NCBI GenBank assembly: GCA_947034885.2 | Contig: OX344757.2 | Coordinates: 21,694,001-21,758,000 of the forward strand | DNA length: 64,000 nucleotides | Source of the DNA: Thuidium tamariscinum | Taxonomy: Eukaryota; Streptophyta; Bryopsida; Hypnales; Thuidiaceae | Direction of reading: 5' to 3' | Shown here: positions 1-11,706 of the stretch, one piece after another | Layout: every line of letters starts with the position of its first letter | Numbering within the stretch: position 1 is the stretch's first letter | The notes under the pieces: model-generated | What the model was told of the DNA's origin: nothing | Database searches by the model: none | What the model saw: only the letters and a program-made list of their open reading frames with translations | Made by a program: the position numbers and the translations under genes

Positions 1-395
1 TCTCCGTCTCTTGCGCTGTAAGTCTCCGAAGCTCTGTCTCCTGCTGCTAGTACTCCGTACTATTCAACCCCTGTCTGTGTTTGTCTATTAGTAACTCCCT
101 TCTAGCTTGTTAACATGGAGTTTTTGAAGGAACAAGTTTCGAGATTGGTGTTGTTTTCACAATTCAAGTGCGTATTTAGTAACTAGTAATCGTTGTTGAT
201 CGATTAGGTTGGATCAAACGCAGGAGTCGACTAAATTCTTGGCGGTCTCCAGCCGCTCTTGCCCAGTGGTGAGCTGCTTGCCTTCATGTATCAGCTTAGA
301 ATTGTGGGGCATACCCCATCGACACCGATCGATCCTTGCACCTTGAATTGATATAATTGCTCATGAAAATGATTGATTTGTGACTCGATCGCATC
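1..395 (+). other. 5' flank / probable leader of the first gene
   Basis: This stretch precedes the intronless gene starting at 396. It is less AT-rich than the deserts further right and probably holds the promoter and leader. I see no clear TATA box or upstream exon, so the transcription start cannot be placed. Confidence 0.35.
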
Positions 396-1301
396 ATGGA
401 AGCCCCTGCAACCCTGAAAGAACCCCTGTCGCAGATCTCCGTTCCAGCTGTAGGCACACCTAAATCCAATGCCACTCCAGAACCCCCTTCCTCCAACGAC
501 TCTGCATCCCGCTACGACATGAGCCTCATCCCCGACACGCGCGTGTACGTTGTCTTTAATCCGAATCGCCACTTGGTCGCCCCCATGTCCCCTGCCAAGA
601 CGATTCATATGACGAAGGGGATCTACAGCCACGACCCCCTTCTCGACCATAACCCTGAGGAGCTTTGGCGCTTCCTCGCGTCCCACCTCAAGGCTCCCCA
701 CATGGCCGTTCGCATTGTCGGCACCCACATCGAAAGCACAGCCGACTCCGGCAGCGAAATCGTCACCGATTTCTCCATTCAACTGGACCTGTCCAGGTAC
801 GTGAACCGGCAGTGGTCCCGGATCTTCACCCGCCCTTCTCGTAAAGACGCAGCCACGCCCTCGGTGAGGGAGACGCTGGAGGAGTACGCGGCCAGCAAGA
901 ACCCATTCAAGGAGTTTCGTCTCATCAAGTTGGTGGAGTGCGGGATGGAGTGGGACTTCGAGAAGCTCACAAAATTGCTCACGAAGATCGTGCGGTCGTC
1001 GGGGTACCAATCCACGGTGACCATAACTTTTCCGATGCGAGATCACAAAGTAGTGGCGTTGGCTTCCAATGAGTTTTCCAAAGCGGCGCATTCGAAAGTT
1101 GTTCGAGTGCTGTGTGTCGTGTCGAGTCTGTTTCTGGTGTTCTGGCCGGCGTGGGCAATCACAAGGAAGCGTATGAAGAATCGACTGGTGTGTGAGTACG
1201 GGATGGCAACCAGTGCGGAGGTGTTTTATGAAAGAAATCACGTCAGAATTTCTAAAATGGTGGCGCTGAGGCTCCAAAAGGAATACGTGACTGCTTTGTA
1301 A
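396..1301 (+). CDS. conserved membrane-anchored protein of unknown function, 301 aa
   Basis: This is a single-exon gene running from ATG at 396 to TAA at 1301. The first 40 residues are rich in Ser and Pro and look disordered. Residues about 42-225 form a soluble domain with segments such as DTRVYVVFNPNRHLVAP, KTIHMTKGIYSHDPLLD and NPEELWRFL. One hydrophobic segment (about 235-255, ending in Trp-Pro-Ala-Trp) is followed by a basic stretch RKRMKNR, so a tail-proximal membrane anchor is likely, with about 45 residues after it. From memory this resembles a little-studied family commoner in fungi than in flowering plants, but I could not search. No enzymatic motif is visible. The opposite strand is also open over 328 codons; I prefer this strand because of the membrane segment, the basic flank and the family resemblance. 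Function is unknown. Confidence 0.75.
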   Translation: MEAPATLKEPLSQISVPAVGTPKSNATPEPPSSNDSASRYDMSLIPDTRVYVVFNPNRHLVAPMSPAKTIHMTKGIYSHDPLLDHNPEELWRFLASHLKAPHMAVRIVGTHIESTADSGSEIVTDFSIQLDLSRYVNRQWSRIFTRPSRKDAATPSVRETLEEYAASKNPFKEFRLIKLVECGMEWDFEKLTKLLTKIVRSSGYQSTVTITFPMRDHKVVALASNEFSKAAHSKVVRVLCVVSSLFLVFWPAWAITRKRMKNRLVCEYGMATSAEVFYERNHVRISKMVALRLQKEYVTAL

Positions 1302-3180
1302 CTAATCAGGCCACAGAAGCCGATCGACTCTGCTCGAAATTGAAGACACTGAGAGAATCCTCAATTGTCACTCAAGGAGGTGGAATGTAGTTTTATTGAC
1401 TAGACAGATCCTTTTCAGTACGACCTCGTATTCGTTAGTGTAATACTGAATTTCGTGATCAGTGAATTGGTGCAGTTTCCGAGTAGCCTTACTGATGCCT
1501 CCGCTCGATGCCAGTTCTAGTTTTTTGAGCTTTGAGCTCTTAAATTCAACAATGTCGGTGCTCTGGAACACGCCATTTTAACGAATCAGACAAATCATTT
1601 AGATGCAACTATTGCTGTCGCTCATGTCACAAGCCGGGTGAACAACCTAGAACGACTTCGGTATAGGGATTGTAGAGATCCGTGTTGTTGATAGAACCTC
1701 CGCTAGTATACATTTAACCAAATGATCGAGTATGTTGGAACGAAGTTGTAAACCATTGTTAATTGTTGTTTAATCTCGGTTGTTGTAAGCATCTGCTCCC
1801 ACTTGTATGTCGCACAAGGATATCAACTTCTTAATGGAGAGTGGCGAGCTGTGCAACATACCTCTGTCTTGTGACGAAGAGCTTCGATCGAGCAGGGAGC
1901 TCTTCGGAGGTAATCGATGTGAAGAGCGAAGACACGGGTTGTTTCTCCTCTTCAATTAGTGGCGAGTAGGATACTGCTTAAGAGCATCCTCAATGGGCTC
2001 TGGATTTCCATTCTGGAAACTTGATTTTCAAAGTCACTGCAAAATTTTAGTGTTGTCGATCCAGAGCTCTCCAATGCATGGATGGTGAACAATGACATCA
2101 ACTTAATTCACCCTGACAAACCAAAATTGATTACGAAATGTTTTCGGATCATGGAATTGTCCTTTGCGTACAGGGGCCCAGTGATTTTGCGATCTGAAGT
2201 CCTGCTCAAGTTCTTGCTGAAGCCTGAAAGAAGCCGCGCATTGTGTCACGGGTTTGAGGTGAAGGACGAGCACTTCGTAGTATCGCATGAGGTAACAATG
2301 CCACTGATTTTTGTTTCGTTGCTTTCACGATATTTCCACTACTTTGGCACTTTCAGACCGCGCCGGCTTGAAACAGAAACCCCTCCAAGTTCATTTCTGA
2401 GTATTCAGTAAGTTCAGTCTGTTCAATTTGTGACGCAGAAATGCGCCAATTTAACGAAATTGCGGAAGTGTTGGACGCTGCGTCTGCGAAGCAACAATGT
2501 GAGCCTTTAACTCGACACTCCCACTCTCTATTTGATTGCCGACAAAAAATGGTTATGGAAGAAGGGGCGGTTGCGAAGGCTTGAAATCTGGTTCTTGACT
2601 TGGCGTCTGACTGACCAGTCCTGCAGGAGTAACTTGGTTGATATACCATTCTGATAGTTCCGTAAGAATGAGTCCGATTCGGACAAAAGACGTTCTTCAA
2701 ATTTTGCTTATAAATTATAAGAAAATTTGCAAATAATTTGAATATTACCTATAATCACCACCATTTGCAACTGAGCATAGGGTGACCTTGATAACATTCT
2801 TCAGTAGTGGCATAATCCCTTTTGAGAACATTGCCAACTGAGATTTAGTCAAAGCAAAGTCACGCCAATGACTCGTTGGCTTCAACAGGTCCTCCCTTGT
2901 TCAAATTGAGCTGAAATTTCCAAACCGAGAGGTTACGGATCCCTTTTCATGCCTATTCAGAGGGTGTTCATTAAGGTTTCTCTAGAATGTTATGGATTAA
3001 CTCTAATAAAATATAGAAAATCTATCAACTGTAAAATGATTCAAGGATTGTAGCTGACGCCGCTCAGCACATATAGGGTTCAATCTGCACATGCTACGAA
3101 AGAAAAACTCCTAAACCATCTAATCTAGCATCACCACGAATCCCTCACCAAAGGAAAAAAATTAAGAATGCAAGAAAAGT
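1302..3180. other. intergenic, no supported gene
   Basis: The first part is probably the 3' UTR and terminator region of the upstream gene. Open frames of up to about 115 codons occur on both strands (for example 2082-2411 + and 2353-2700 -). None shows a recognisable domain or convincing splice partners. Base composition here is less AT-rich than in the deserts, so an unrecognised small or lineage-specific gene between 1.5 and 2.7 kb cannot be excluded. Confidence 0.4.
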
Positions 3181-3765
3181 AATGACATTTAGCATACTTT
3201 TATTCTGCAAACTGGAATCGTTCAAAGCATACAGCACAAGCAGCTCAAAAGCTCACAAAAATTCTGTAATCCCCTTCTACAAACTGAACGGGTTGAACAA
3301 ACCCTAAACTACTTCCACGAACAATGATTCAACCGTATAAACTATCTGCACTACTGCAGTGAACTGAAAAAAAACTGAGTGACGTCTTCTTAAAGATTGT
3401 AAAGAGAGAACTCAAGCAAAATAATGAAATTCAGCATGCATTAATTCTGCAAATTGGGATCACTCAAAGCATACATATACAAACAGCTCATAAGCACCTT
3501 AGACTCTAATATATCCTGCACAAGAACCTCACTCATTAACCAAACCCTAACCTACTCTCATGATTCAACCATATAAACTATTCACTGAACAGGCAAAAAT
3601 GAGGATCACAACGCTTGTTACAATTTATAAAGAGAGTTCAGAGCCTCACTGGTTAATCAAACCATAAACTAATACCATCATACAAATCCTTATAACTATT
3701 CACTGAACAGGAAAAAATGAGGATTACAATTCTTGTTACAATTTAAAAGATTCCAGAAGCAAAGC
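3181..3765. repeat. imperfect tandem repeat, about 2.5 units of 215-240 bp
   Basis: Two diverged units start near 3181 and 3421, both opening with versions of TTCAGCATGCATTAATTCTGC and continuing into CAAAGCATACA. A partial third unit runs from about 3640 to 3765 and shares the TATTCACTGAACAGG block and the CTTGTTACAATTTA block. The array lies immediately downstream of the minus-strand gene ending at 3781 and may be transcribed as its 3' UTR. Confidence 0.6.
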
Positions 3766-3780
3766 TAAAAAATAACTACA

Positions 3781-4381
3781 TTACCTGCCTGCGGTGCCGG
3801 AGAGCACTTGACTGGGCGGCAACAGTCCGCTATCCAGCTCGTACCACCCCAACGCAGGTCCAATGAACCGAAACAGGATCCATCCCCCAATGATGAGAAA
3901 AATCGAAGCGTACGCCAGTTTGTTCAGCCAGAAGAGAGCGCCCTTCTCTCCAATGTAAAGCTCCCATGCTTTTTCAGGATACGACATCTCGCCCCACGCC
4001 TTCGCGGGCATTTTAGGTTTCGGAGCAGGAGGTGGCGCCACCGAGACGCCTTCGTCTCGACGGCTCTTCCGTTTCAGTCCAAGACGCGCTTCGAGCTCCT
4101 CCAGTCGACGGCTATCTGCTTCATCGCTTTGATCGTTCTCTGTCGCACGAACTACTAACAATTTGAGATTTCTCTTGGAACCTAATCTCCCAATGGGAAG
4201 AGCATTATTCAATCCTTTGATCTGTAACCACAAATGACCAAATTAGATCATTAGAACACAGAGAACTGTCGAGAGTTGAGTGGGAATTTTGAGTGAGAAT
4301 TGAGATCACCTGAAGTGAATTGGTGGTGGGACGACGAAGCAGTTGCAAGGAGCAGGAGCTGGCCACCATAGCCATGGCCAT
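3781..4381 (-). CDS. plastid-targeted single-pass membrane protein, At1g42960-like, 170 aa
   Basis: Two exons on the minus strand: 4381-4310 (ATG at 4381) and 4221-3781, joined by an 88-base intron with a GTGATC donor and a TTACAG acceptor. The first 50 or so residues (MAMAMVASSCSLQLLRR and on) are rich in Ser and Arg and poor in acid residues, as in a chloroplast transit peptide. Cleavage near VVRA, residues 48-51, is plausible. An acidic and then basic linker with a Pro-rich stretch follows, then a conserved segment containing EKAWELYIGEKGALFWLNK (about 107-125). One membrane span lies at about 126-145, with a short tail containing LLPPSQVL. Length and order fit the plant family of Arabidopsis At1g42960, described as a chloroplast inner-membrane protein of unknown function. 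That match is from memory. The stop TAA overlaps a possible donor (CAG/GTAATG at 3784), so a further 3' exon is possible. Confidence 0.75.
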
Positions 4382-4671
4382 AGCTGCAACTGAAGTACCG
4401 TAAACGCAAACCCAAACAGCAAAAATTCTGCACACGAGATTTTAAATTGAAATTGTTACTTGGCTAGAAACACCAAACCGCATTCCGCGACTGCTTGTGC
4501 AATGCGGTGAAGGAGGCACTGACTGTCTCCTTTGGCTGGATTGGATAAAGACAACAGGGGAAGGGTGCCATGTTATCGATTCACATGGGTCCGGATATCT
4601 GTCCGGGTATGATTTTTCCTTAGCAGGACTCCTACATGTGTTTACCAGTCATAACATAACATACCAGTTTG
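4382..4671. other. intergenic, upstream of the plastid membrane protein gene
   Basis: This is the presumed promoter and leader of the minus-strand gene starting at 4381. The frame stays open upstream of the ATG to about 4435, but no earlier ATG is present in that frame. I see no clear TATA element. Confidence 0.35.
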
Positions 4672-5081
4672 CAGCCCATTTCCACCAACTAGACTAGCCC
4701 ATTTTTGTCACTCTAGCTTCGGCCCCATTTCTACTTGAACTTTCTCCCAATTTCTTTCATTCTATGATAAAATCAGGGATTTTATGAGAAGTTGGGATAA
4801 CGTGTGACTCCTTAAATAAAGAATATTTAGTTGTTGATTAGGTGTTTATAGGATGTTTATGAGTTGTTTATGATCCTAGTGTAGAGGTGGTTTTGTAATT
4901 TAGGATAGACCACTTCAAAAATTCATAAAAATTAGAGTTTGATCAAAAAATTATAATTCCACTTGGGTTTGATTTGTGAAACATGCACTCATAATTTTCT
5001 GAAAAATATGTGCCCCTCTTAGAATTGGCCCCAATATAACGAGATTGCAAATCAAGATGGTAATAGGCATGTCTACTTTAG
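4672..5081 (-). mobile_element. truncated MITE, GTAGAC-ended family
   Basis: This stretch is the reverse complement of 54,179-54,598 with moderate divergence; shared blocks include CCACCAACTAGACTAGCC and TCATAAACAACTTATAAAC (read on minus). Its right end GGCATGTCTACTTTAG matches one terminus of that element. The other terminus is missing here, so the copy is truncated. A third relative lies at 23,738-24,110. Confidence 0.6.
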
Positions 5082-5117
5082 TAGCACTCTTAATTGCCTC
5101 CCCCCCCCCTCAACGAA

Positions 5118-5141
5118 ATGGTGTGGAATATTCCACACCAT
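5118..5141. repeat. 24-bp perfect palindrome
   Basis: The palindrome reads ATGGTGTGGAAT followed immediately by its reverse complement ATTCCACACCAT. A run of about ten C residues lies just upstream. It could be the relic of a small inverted-repeat element; no function is inferred. Confidence 0.8.
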
Positions 5142-6029
5142 ATCAACCACTAAGTAGACACTTGTCAAAATTTGTCAGAAAACATATTATAAAGGAGTTG
5201 TCCAACAAAAAACAGTAAGAAAACATTTAATGGATATATAATCATCTACATACAATATAGTGATTTATTTTGTCATTGGCAAGTTAGATTTAGTGATTAA
5301 TAATTTACTTATTACTAAATGATTTGACTCCACCAAGATATTTTTTCATTGAAAATACTAAGTGCCATCTTGCCTTTTTTTACACACCTTATTAATAATA
5401 TGGATGGATTTTGTGGATGGGGGTTGCATATAGAAAAAGGCAACCCTCTAATAAGCTACTAAATGTTTTGGTGTATTCCTTTATTATTGAGTTTCTTAAA
5501 GAACAATAGAAAAAAACAATAGAGAAAATACTAAGAAGAATTTCTTGTATGATGGGGCATTTGATCATAAAGAACAAGTCTATGACCACATTTGGAAAGC
5601 TTTGCTAATAACCTTGTCTATTAGGGCATCCTTAGTTAACATCCTAAAAAGGTTTGATGCCAATATATTATAAGACAAGTTGTGACCTACTTCTTTCTTC
5701 ATAGGTGTTTTCTTTATTGTCACAAGGATCCAATCGTACTTAGGAAAGGAAGTCTAACATTTGAATTTTTCCATGAATATCTAACTACAATGGCACCAAG
5801 TTGCACATGAGTTTGATTGATTCTTCGTATTGGGGGTATATCGAGCCACAGAGGATTGATAAAGGAAGTTAGATTTTACTTTGTTGAAAGGGAGTTAAAA
5901 GCTTCTAATGATGACTTTGATGAGCAAGCCTTGATTTGATTTTAAGTGGTTTTGATTTGATTTTGGAGGATCTAAGGTAGGGAGAAATTCACCTTTGGTG
6001 GCAATTCAACAATGCTAATAATTGAGACT

Positions 6030-6260
6030 AGAAATGCAATTGTACAAGCCTTGAGCCTAAGTGTAAGTAGTTATTGTTTGTATAACCATTGAATGTGATC
6101 AAATATATATAACATAGGTACTCTACAACCATAGAAGGTGCCCTATAATATAGGTATATTATAACCAAGAAAGGTGTCAACAACATAGGTACCTATAACA
6201 TAGATGCCAAGGCTCTTAGGCATAAGATTTAAGGCTCACATACTAACAACCTTAGATATT
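6030..6260. mobile_element. degraded Mutator-like MITE, GTGAGCC family
   Basis: The ends carry GCCTTGAGCCTAAGTG on the left and GGCTCACATACTAACAACC on the right. They match, in inverted orientation, the ends of the better copies at 7,341, 9,848 and 25,085. The interior has the same ATAACATAGGTACCTATAA-type palindromic content. Boundaries are approximate and no target duplication was found. Confidence 0.45.
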
Positions 6261-6804
6261 AAACATCCTAATGATATGTATGTTTTGAAAGAACAAGAGG
6301 CTTGCCATGAGTTATTGCATGGATATTAGTTTGTTAATGACTATACTTTTGATGAGGTCAAGGTCAAGTGTCAATTTTGAATGAGATCGCCTCTTTTCAT
6401 ATTCATTATTAAATGTATTTATGCCTTCAATTCTTGGTTTGTACAAAAGTGAGATGGTGTCAAAAGACTTAGACTATCTTCCTTGGTGCTACAAATATGT
6501 TGACATATGATATATCCTCAATACCAAAGATAACTATTGCCGAATCACAATTGATGCAATGAAGTGCTTTATCATGGCAATTTGATGTCGTTTTGAAACT
6601 ATTTTTTCAATCAAGACACTACAACCAATTAGTATAAACAAATAAAAATAAGTATATAAGATTTGTGACTTTCATGGGATATCTAGGATTGAGCTTAGAC
6701 TATATACACTTCGCTTTGAAGAATTTGAAAAAGGTTTATTAGAAAAGATTCATCTACTAAGCAAAAGTGTGAATTCCCAGATAGTAGGAAACTATAGAAT
6801 TGTA

Positions 6805-7018
6805 CCACATTAGCATCTAATGTAATTGAAAGATGGTTACATCAGATAATAATAATAAATGACTAAATTTTAAGTTTTTTTTTCAATTTTTTAGTTTTTT
6901 TTAATTAAATTTTTTTTAATAGTCTTCTAACAACCCATTGTTCTTTAACTACAAGGAGAGTAGTAAAGGCAATAGGTTTAAAATGGCCCTACCTTGCTTC
7001 AAATCCCCTTTAATGTGG
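6805..7018. mobile_element. MITE, CACATTAG-ended family (copy 1)
   Basis: The left end CCACATTAG and the right end TTAATGTGG form imperfect inverted repeats. The right part (CTTGCTTCAAATCCCC) matches the right end of the clearer copy at 38,337-38,662. The superfamily is not determined. Confidence 0.4.
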
Positions 7019-7340
7019 GAGAGATAATTTCAAGACAAACATGACATGTAGATAGTCATTTTGTTGTTCAATCCCTTTATATTTGGCATGCATTGTTCAA
7101 ATTGTTTGGTAGCAATAACAACATCAAGCAATAGTAAGTAAATAAATCTCCACTTGTCAATAACATTATATGTGGAGGAAGTACAAAGTACAAACAAGAG
7201 CTTTGAGGTGAATAGGCCGGCATGTCTACAATCACTTTTATTTACTTATCAATGGCATATATCTACAACATAGTTATTTCTTATTGCCTATCTATGACCA
7301 TCAAAGTAAATAGCAATAGGTTTTTTCTAAGCCTGTCCTC

Positions 7341-7579
7341 CAACGGTGCTAGTATTTGAGTATGAAAGTGTGAGCATGTGAGCCTTAAGCATATATATGT
7401 AAGTATGCATTATGCAACCATTGAAGGTGTTTATAACATAATCACCTATGATATAAGTACTTATAGCATATATACACTATTAACATAGAAGGTTACTATA
7501 ATATAGACATTTATATCATAGGTGTAGTCTTCTAGGCTCACAGGCTCACACTTTTATACTCACATAATAGCAACCTTCA
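7341..7579. mobile_element. Mutator-like MITE, GTGAGCC family
   Basis: Inverted termini of about 40 bp are visible: the left contains GGTGCTAGTATTTGAG and GTGTGAGCATGTGAGCC. The right, read on minus, contains GGTTGCTATTATGTGAG and GTGTGAGCCTGTGAGCC. It belongs to the same family as 9,848-10,094 and 25,085-25,291, which have 10-bp target duplications. Its own duplication is imperfect. Confidence 0.6.
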
Positions 7580-7892
7580 AAGCCTTGTAAGCTTGTTGGA
7601 AGATTGTCAAGAATTCGTACCACTAGTGAATTTAGACACTATTGTGAACATAGCATTGTTGTATCATACAACGAAATATGGTGATTGAAAATAATCAAGG
7701 ATAGGAATTAGAGACTTTGTATGACCACTAAGACTTTTGAGATTCAAAGTTTAGATGCACATTCATCTTGTGTAGTTCCTTGAAATAGTTGAAGTTGGCA
7801 ACCCAATCAATTTGAAGATGCCAAAGTCCAACCCTATTTCTTTCTAGTGGCAAATTCCTCTTCCACTAATCTACACCTACTACAATTGGGTA

Positions 7893-8163
7893 GCATTAGA
7901 AGAGTTTTGAGGGCATTGGAAAACTACGGGAATGCAATTTCTACCTTAGGAACAAGAATCCTACATGGTTGAGAGACAAACATGTCATTAATTTTTTTTT
8001 TGAAAAAAAAATTGAACTTTTTTTCATATTTCAGGACTCAAATTTTTTCTTAAATTTTTTTAAATTTTTGATTAATGTTAGTCTGACAGTAACCAACGAT
8101 ATCGGGAACCATTTTGGAAACACCTGAAATGATCCTTCGGAACCCTTAAATTTCATCTAATGT
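7893..8163. mobile_element. MITE, CACATTAG-ended family (copy 2)
   Basis: The left end GCATTAGAAGAGTTTTGAGG is nearly identical to the left end of the copy at 38,337. The right end TTCATCTAATGT is a weak inverted match. Boundaries on the right are uncertain. Confidence 0.35.
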
Positions 8164-9847
8164 GGTATATATCAATGTACATTGCTTAATTTCATTGTGT
8201 ATCTGCATCCACTTCTTAGTTATCTTTTAGTGAAAGCCAAAAGTGTTTGAAACCAAATTGTTCTTGCTTCAAGGATTCAACCTTGAGGGTTCAAATGTGT
8301 CTTGTACAATGTCTTCAAGTGATTTTTTAGACTTAGACTTTTAACTTGCAAACAATTTTGGTAGGTAGAACTACTCATGTATAAGGATTTTGGCATTTTG
8401 GCATGTAAGTTTTCTTTTGTTTGCAAACTTCTAGATTTTTTTTTAATTTTCAAAACCTATCATGCAGGGGTCAAGTATCCACTATGTAGGTTTTTAGAAG
8501 TATTCAAAAATTAGGCAATATAGATGATATTTCAAAATTTTCACCCAAAGATTTAGACATTCCTAAAAAAATACATAGTTAATATATAAATCTAACCTTC
8601 ATGTAGGGTACACTTTTGCAAACATTACTCAACAAATTTATGCCTACTATAACATGGAATGTGTCTTGATCTAGGATCTTTCAAATTTCAAGATAGGTAG
8701 GAGTTATTGCAATGGAGGCTGCATGAATCTAGTAATTAGTGGAAAAGTTTCCAACATCTATTAACACAATATTCATTAAATTGGAAAATAAAATGCATAA
8801 TTGATTCTTCCTTTTATATTACATATTTTAGCAATGCAATTTAGGTACAATTTGAATTAATGCAAAAAAAATATTTTTTGAATTTCATCCATATTTCAAC
8901 ATAAATTAACTCCTAAAGTTCCATTTGACTCCATAAGAAACAAAGTAGCTAGATTTCTAGTACGTTTCTATAAGCTAAATTTTATATAAAATTTCTTTAA
9001 GAAATTTCATAAGATAAAAAGACTTGTTGTCTATTGGAGAAGATCATTTTTATTTCAATTGGTGCCTAGGAGCTAAATTTTTATTCCATAGTACCATAAT
9101 AAGTCTAGGATTGTATTCAACATGTGGCAAGAAAATCCACAAAAATTTGAAATCAAAATTTTAAAAATTTGTTTATTATAGATTGTAGTTTTGACTTTAT
9201 TAGAAAGCTTTCAATTCATTTGGATTTGTGATGTTAAAGTTTTGGAGCATCTTATTTTACAAATAATAAAAGTATCCTTTTGAAAAAATAACATATAGAC
9301 ATTTTTTAGCTTAATTTCCACATTTTGTCAAACAAAAAGTTTCAGAGGAATAATTTTGATTGGTTAATTAATCTCACCATTGGGATTAGTGGGTTCAAAT
9401 TCCATCTTAGAACTATTATTGACTTAATTTTTCCCTCTACTATATACTTTCTTCTACTTGATGATTTTTTAAAGAATGAAAACCTAATTATAATTTTTTA
9501 CTTTTATTTTTTCTATATTATAATCTCAATTATTCATGAAATCAAATTTTAATGCAAAATTTTCAAGTTAAGAATAATTCAATTTATCTTAAACTAGATT
9601 GCAATGATGCTAAGAATATAATTTCTTTACTTTGAATACATTAATGTTGCAATCTATATGGTCAAAGTGTCTAAAAATGATTGTCTCCAAATTCTTAGAC
9701 TAGTCTATTGCAAGATCCTCTTGTTTGAAATGGAAATTTGAGCAATTTTTTTATGACAAAGGATCTAGGGAATTTAGAGAATAAAATATAGCCCATTCAA
9801 CTTACTACTAGTTTTCTCTTTGATTTCTTTTGAATTAAAAGCATAAG

Positions 9848-10094
9848 GCTAGCAACAACACTAGAATGTGAGTATAGAAGCATGAGCCTATGAACCTTGA
9901 ACCTAACTATAAGTGAGTATTCTACACTCATTGAAGGTGTTTATAACTTAAATACCTATAATATAGGTGTTTAGAACATAGATACACTATAATTATTGAG
10001 TAGTTTATAATATAGACCCCTAGCTATACTATAGGTGTATAGAATTCTAAGCTCATAGGCTCACACTTTTTATGCATACATACTAGCAACCGTG
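9848..10094. mobile_element. Mutator-like MITE with 10-bp target duplication
   Basis: The element is flanked by the direct repeat AAAGCATAAG at 9838-9847 and 10095-10104. The right terminus, read on minus, is CACGGTTGCTAGTATG, identical to the left terminus of the copy at 25,085. The interior holds palindromic ATAGGTGTTTAGAACATAG-like sequence. A 10-bp duplication is typical of the Mutator superfamily. There is no coding capacity. Confidence 0.75.
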
Positions 10095-11706
10095 AAAGCA
10101 TAAGTAGAATAATAAGTTACATCTAAGTTGAAAACACGCAAAATGTTAAAATAAACAATTCCACATAGGTGGAGGACTAGAAGTATCTTTTTTTAAATTA
10201 TAATAATTATTAAAAAAACATTTTTAGTACTAGTAATTGAAAATCATGAATTTTTTTAAAATAAAATTTTGGACAAGACACGTAATTATTATAAATTTTC
10301 AAAGTAGAAGCTTTCTAAGGCATTGAAATTGTCAAATAACTTAGTCATATATTAATATTATATGAGACTATAAATAATGTACTGTTTTTAATAACATGAA
10401 AAATACTCTATTAGCTTTTTGAAAAATTCATTTATTACATTTTTACAATAATAAACAAAAAAAATTTGATTAATATACAAAGATGATTCAATTGATTTTA
10501 AATTTCTTTAATCTCTTCTTTCTGCTCAAAATTCCAAGGTTGAACAATTGCACTTCTTACATACAAGAATTCTTTGTCATCCATCAAATACTTAGTGTCC
10601 ACAATTGAATTGCAAGGTTAAATTCAACATGTGTACAAACACTTGATCCAAAGAACTAAGCAATTACAAATTATTTGATTATGAGAACACTGCATTACAA
10701 ACTTAAGGGTATTACAAATGTAAAACATTCATTATATTGACAAAATTCTCAAACATTTAACTTATGCCTTTGTTAAATAAGGTCATATATATTAATTATA
10801 GTATATAGGCCACACCAATGAGTACAAGAATTCATATACTACAAGGCCAAACTAGAAGCAATTAAATGCTCTTAATGAAAAGTGTTTGGAGGGTCAAAGT
10901 TTGCACAAGAAGCCAAATACTTCCAACAAGAAAAGAAGAAAACTCTAGAGGAACACCACCACTAGTACAAATACCAAAATCTAATTTTCTTGTATACAAT
11001 AGAATTATCATAGAATGTAATTGTTTATTTGGCTTCTCCTAGACTTCTCATACAGATTGAACTAAATTTTGATTCACCTTGGAATTTTTTCGGAATGACA
11101 AAAATGCTTGATTGCATGCTTTCATGTCCTCACAATGACACATAGGCTACCTTTACTATATTTCAAGTATATTTTAGGCCTCTATCCTACTACAAATACA
11201 AGCAGCATGATACTAAAGAAAAGCAAGCATCAACCAAGCAATGCACCTCAGCAACAATTAATTTCTTAAAATTAAGAGAGGGGGTTGCAAAACCAAACTG
11301 CTATCCAGCTTTCGCTAGGTTACATGCTAGTCGGTGCTACATGGACCTACAAGAGAGCCAGTCTATGACCAGAAGTACCAAATTTTCCCACACCCTAAAA
11401 ATCAAACAAACAGAAGCATACTTTTCATGGAGTCACCACAGAAGTTCTTTACGGGCCTGCAAAAACTCCAAGCAAGAAAATTGTTGGAACTTGCCTAATG
11501 TCAAGGGCCAATCTGCTCCACGTCTAGCAAGTTCAAACCTCATGCGGGTTGCCGCAAAACTTCATCAAAAACAGAGTGGCAGAGTACTGATAGATCTGGA
11601 AAATCACACGAGTGAAAAGATAATCTCCATATTCTAAATCCCAGTAGATAGTTTCGTCTCCTGTGTCAATGACAAAGGTATCCAAGTTTTTCTCCGGTGA
11701 CAAGGC

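Larger units (their letters stand above)
5142..11640. other. AT-rich gene desert with MITEs
   Basis: No coding region is supported. Open frames are short, AT-biased and without domains (for example 5392-5589 - and 9325-9552 +). The region consists of degraded repeats, with at least four MITE-like units listed separately. The last few hundred bases (about 11,300-11,700) are richer in GC and are probably the 3' UTR of the gene ending at 11,707. Confidence 0.6.

Noticed and set aside
291-1277. 328-codon open frame on minus overlapping the first gene
   Set aside because: Its product has no recognisable domain; the + frame has a membrane segment, basic flank and family resemblance, so the minus frame is taken as its shadow.
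11341-11637. 98-codon frame on +
   Set aside because: It lies in the presumed 3' UTR of the minus-strand coiled-coil gene and shows no domain.
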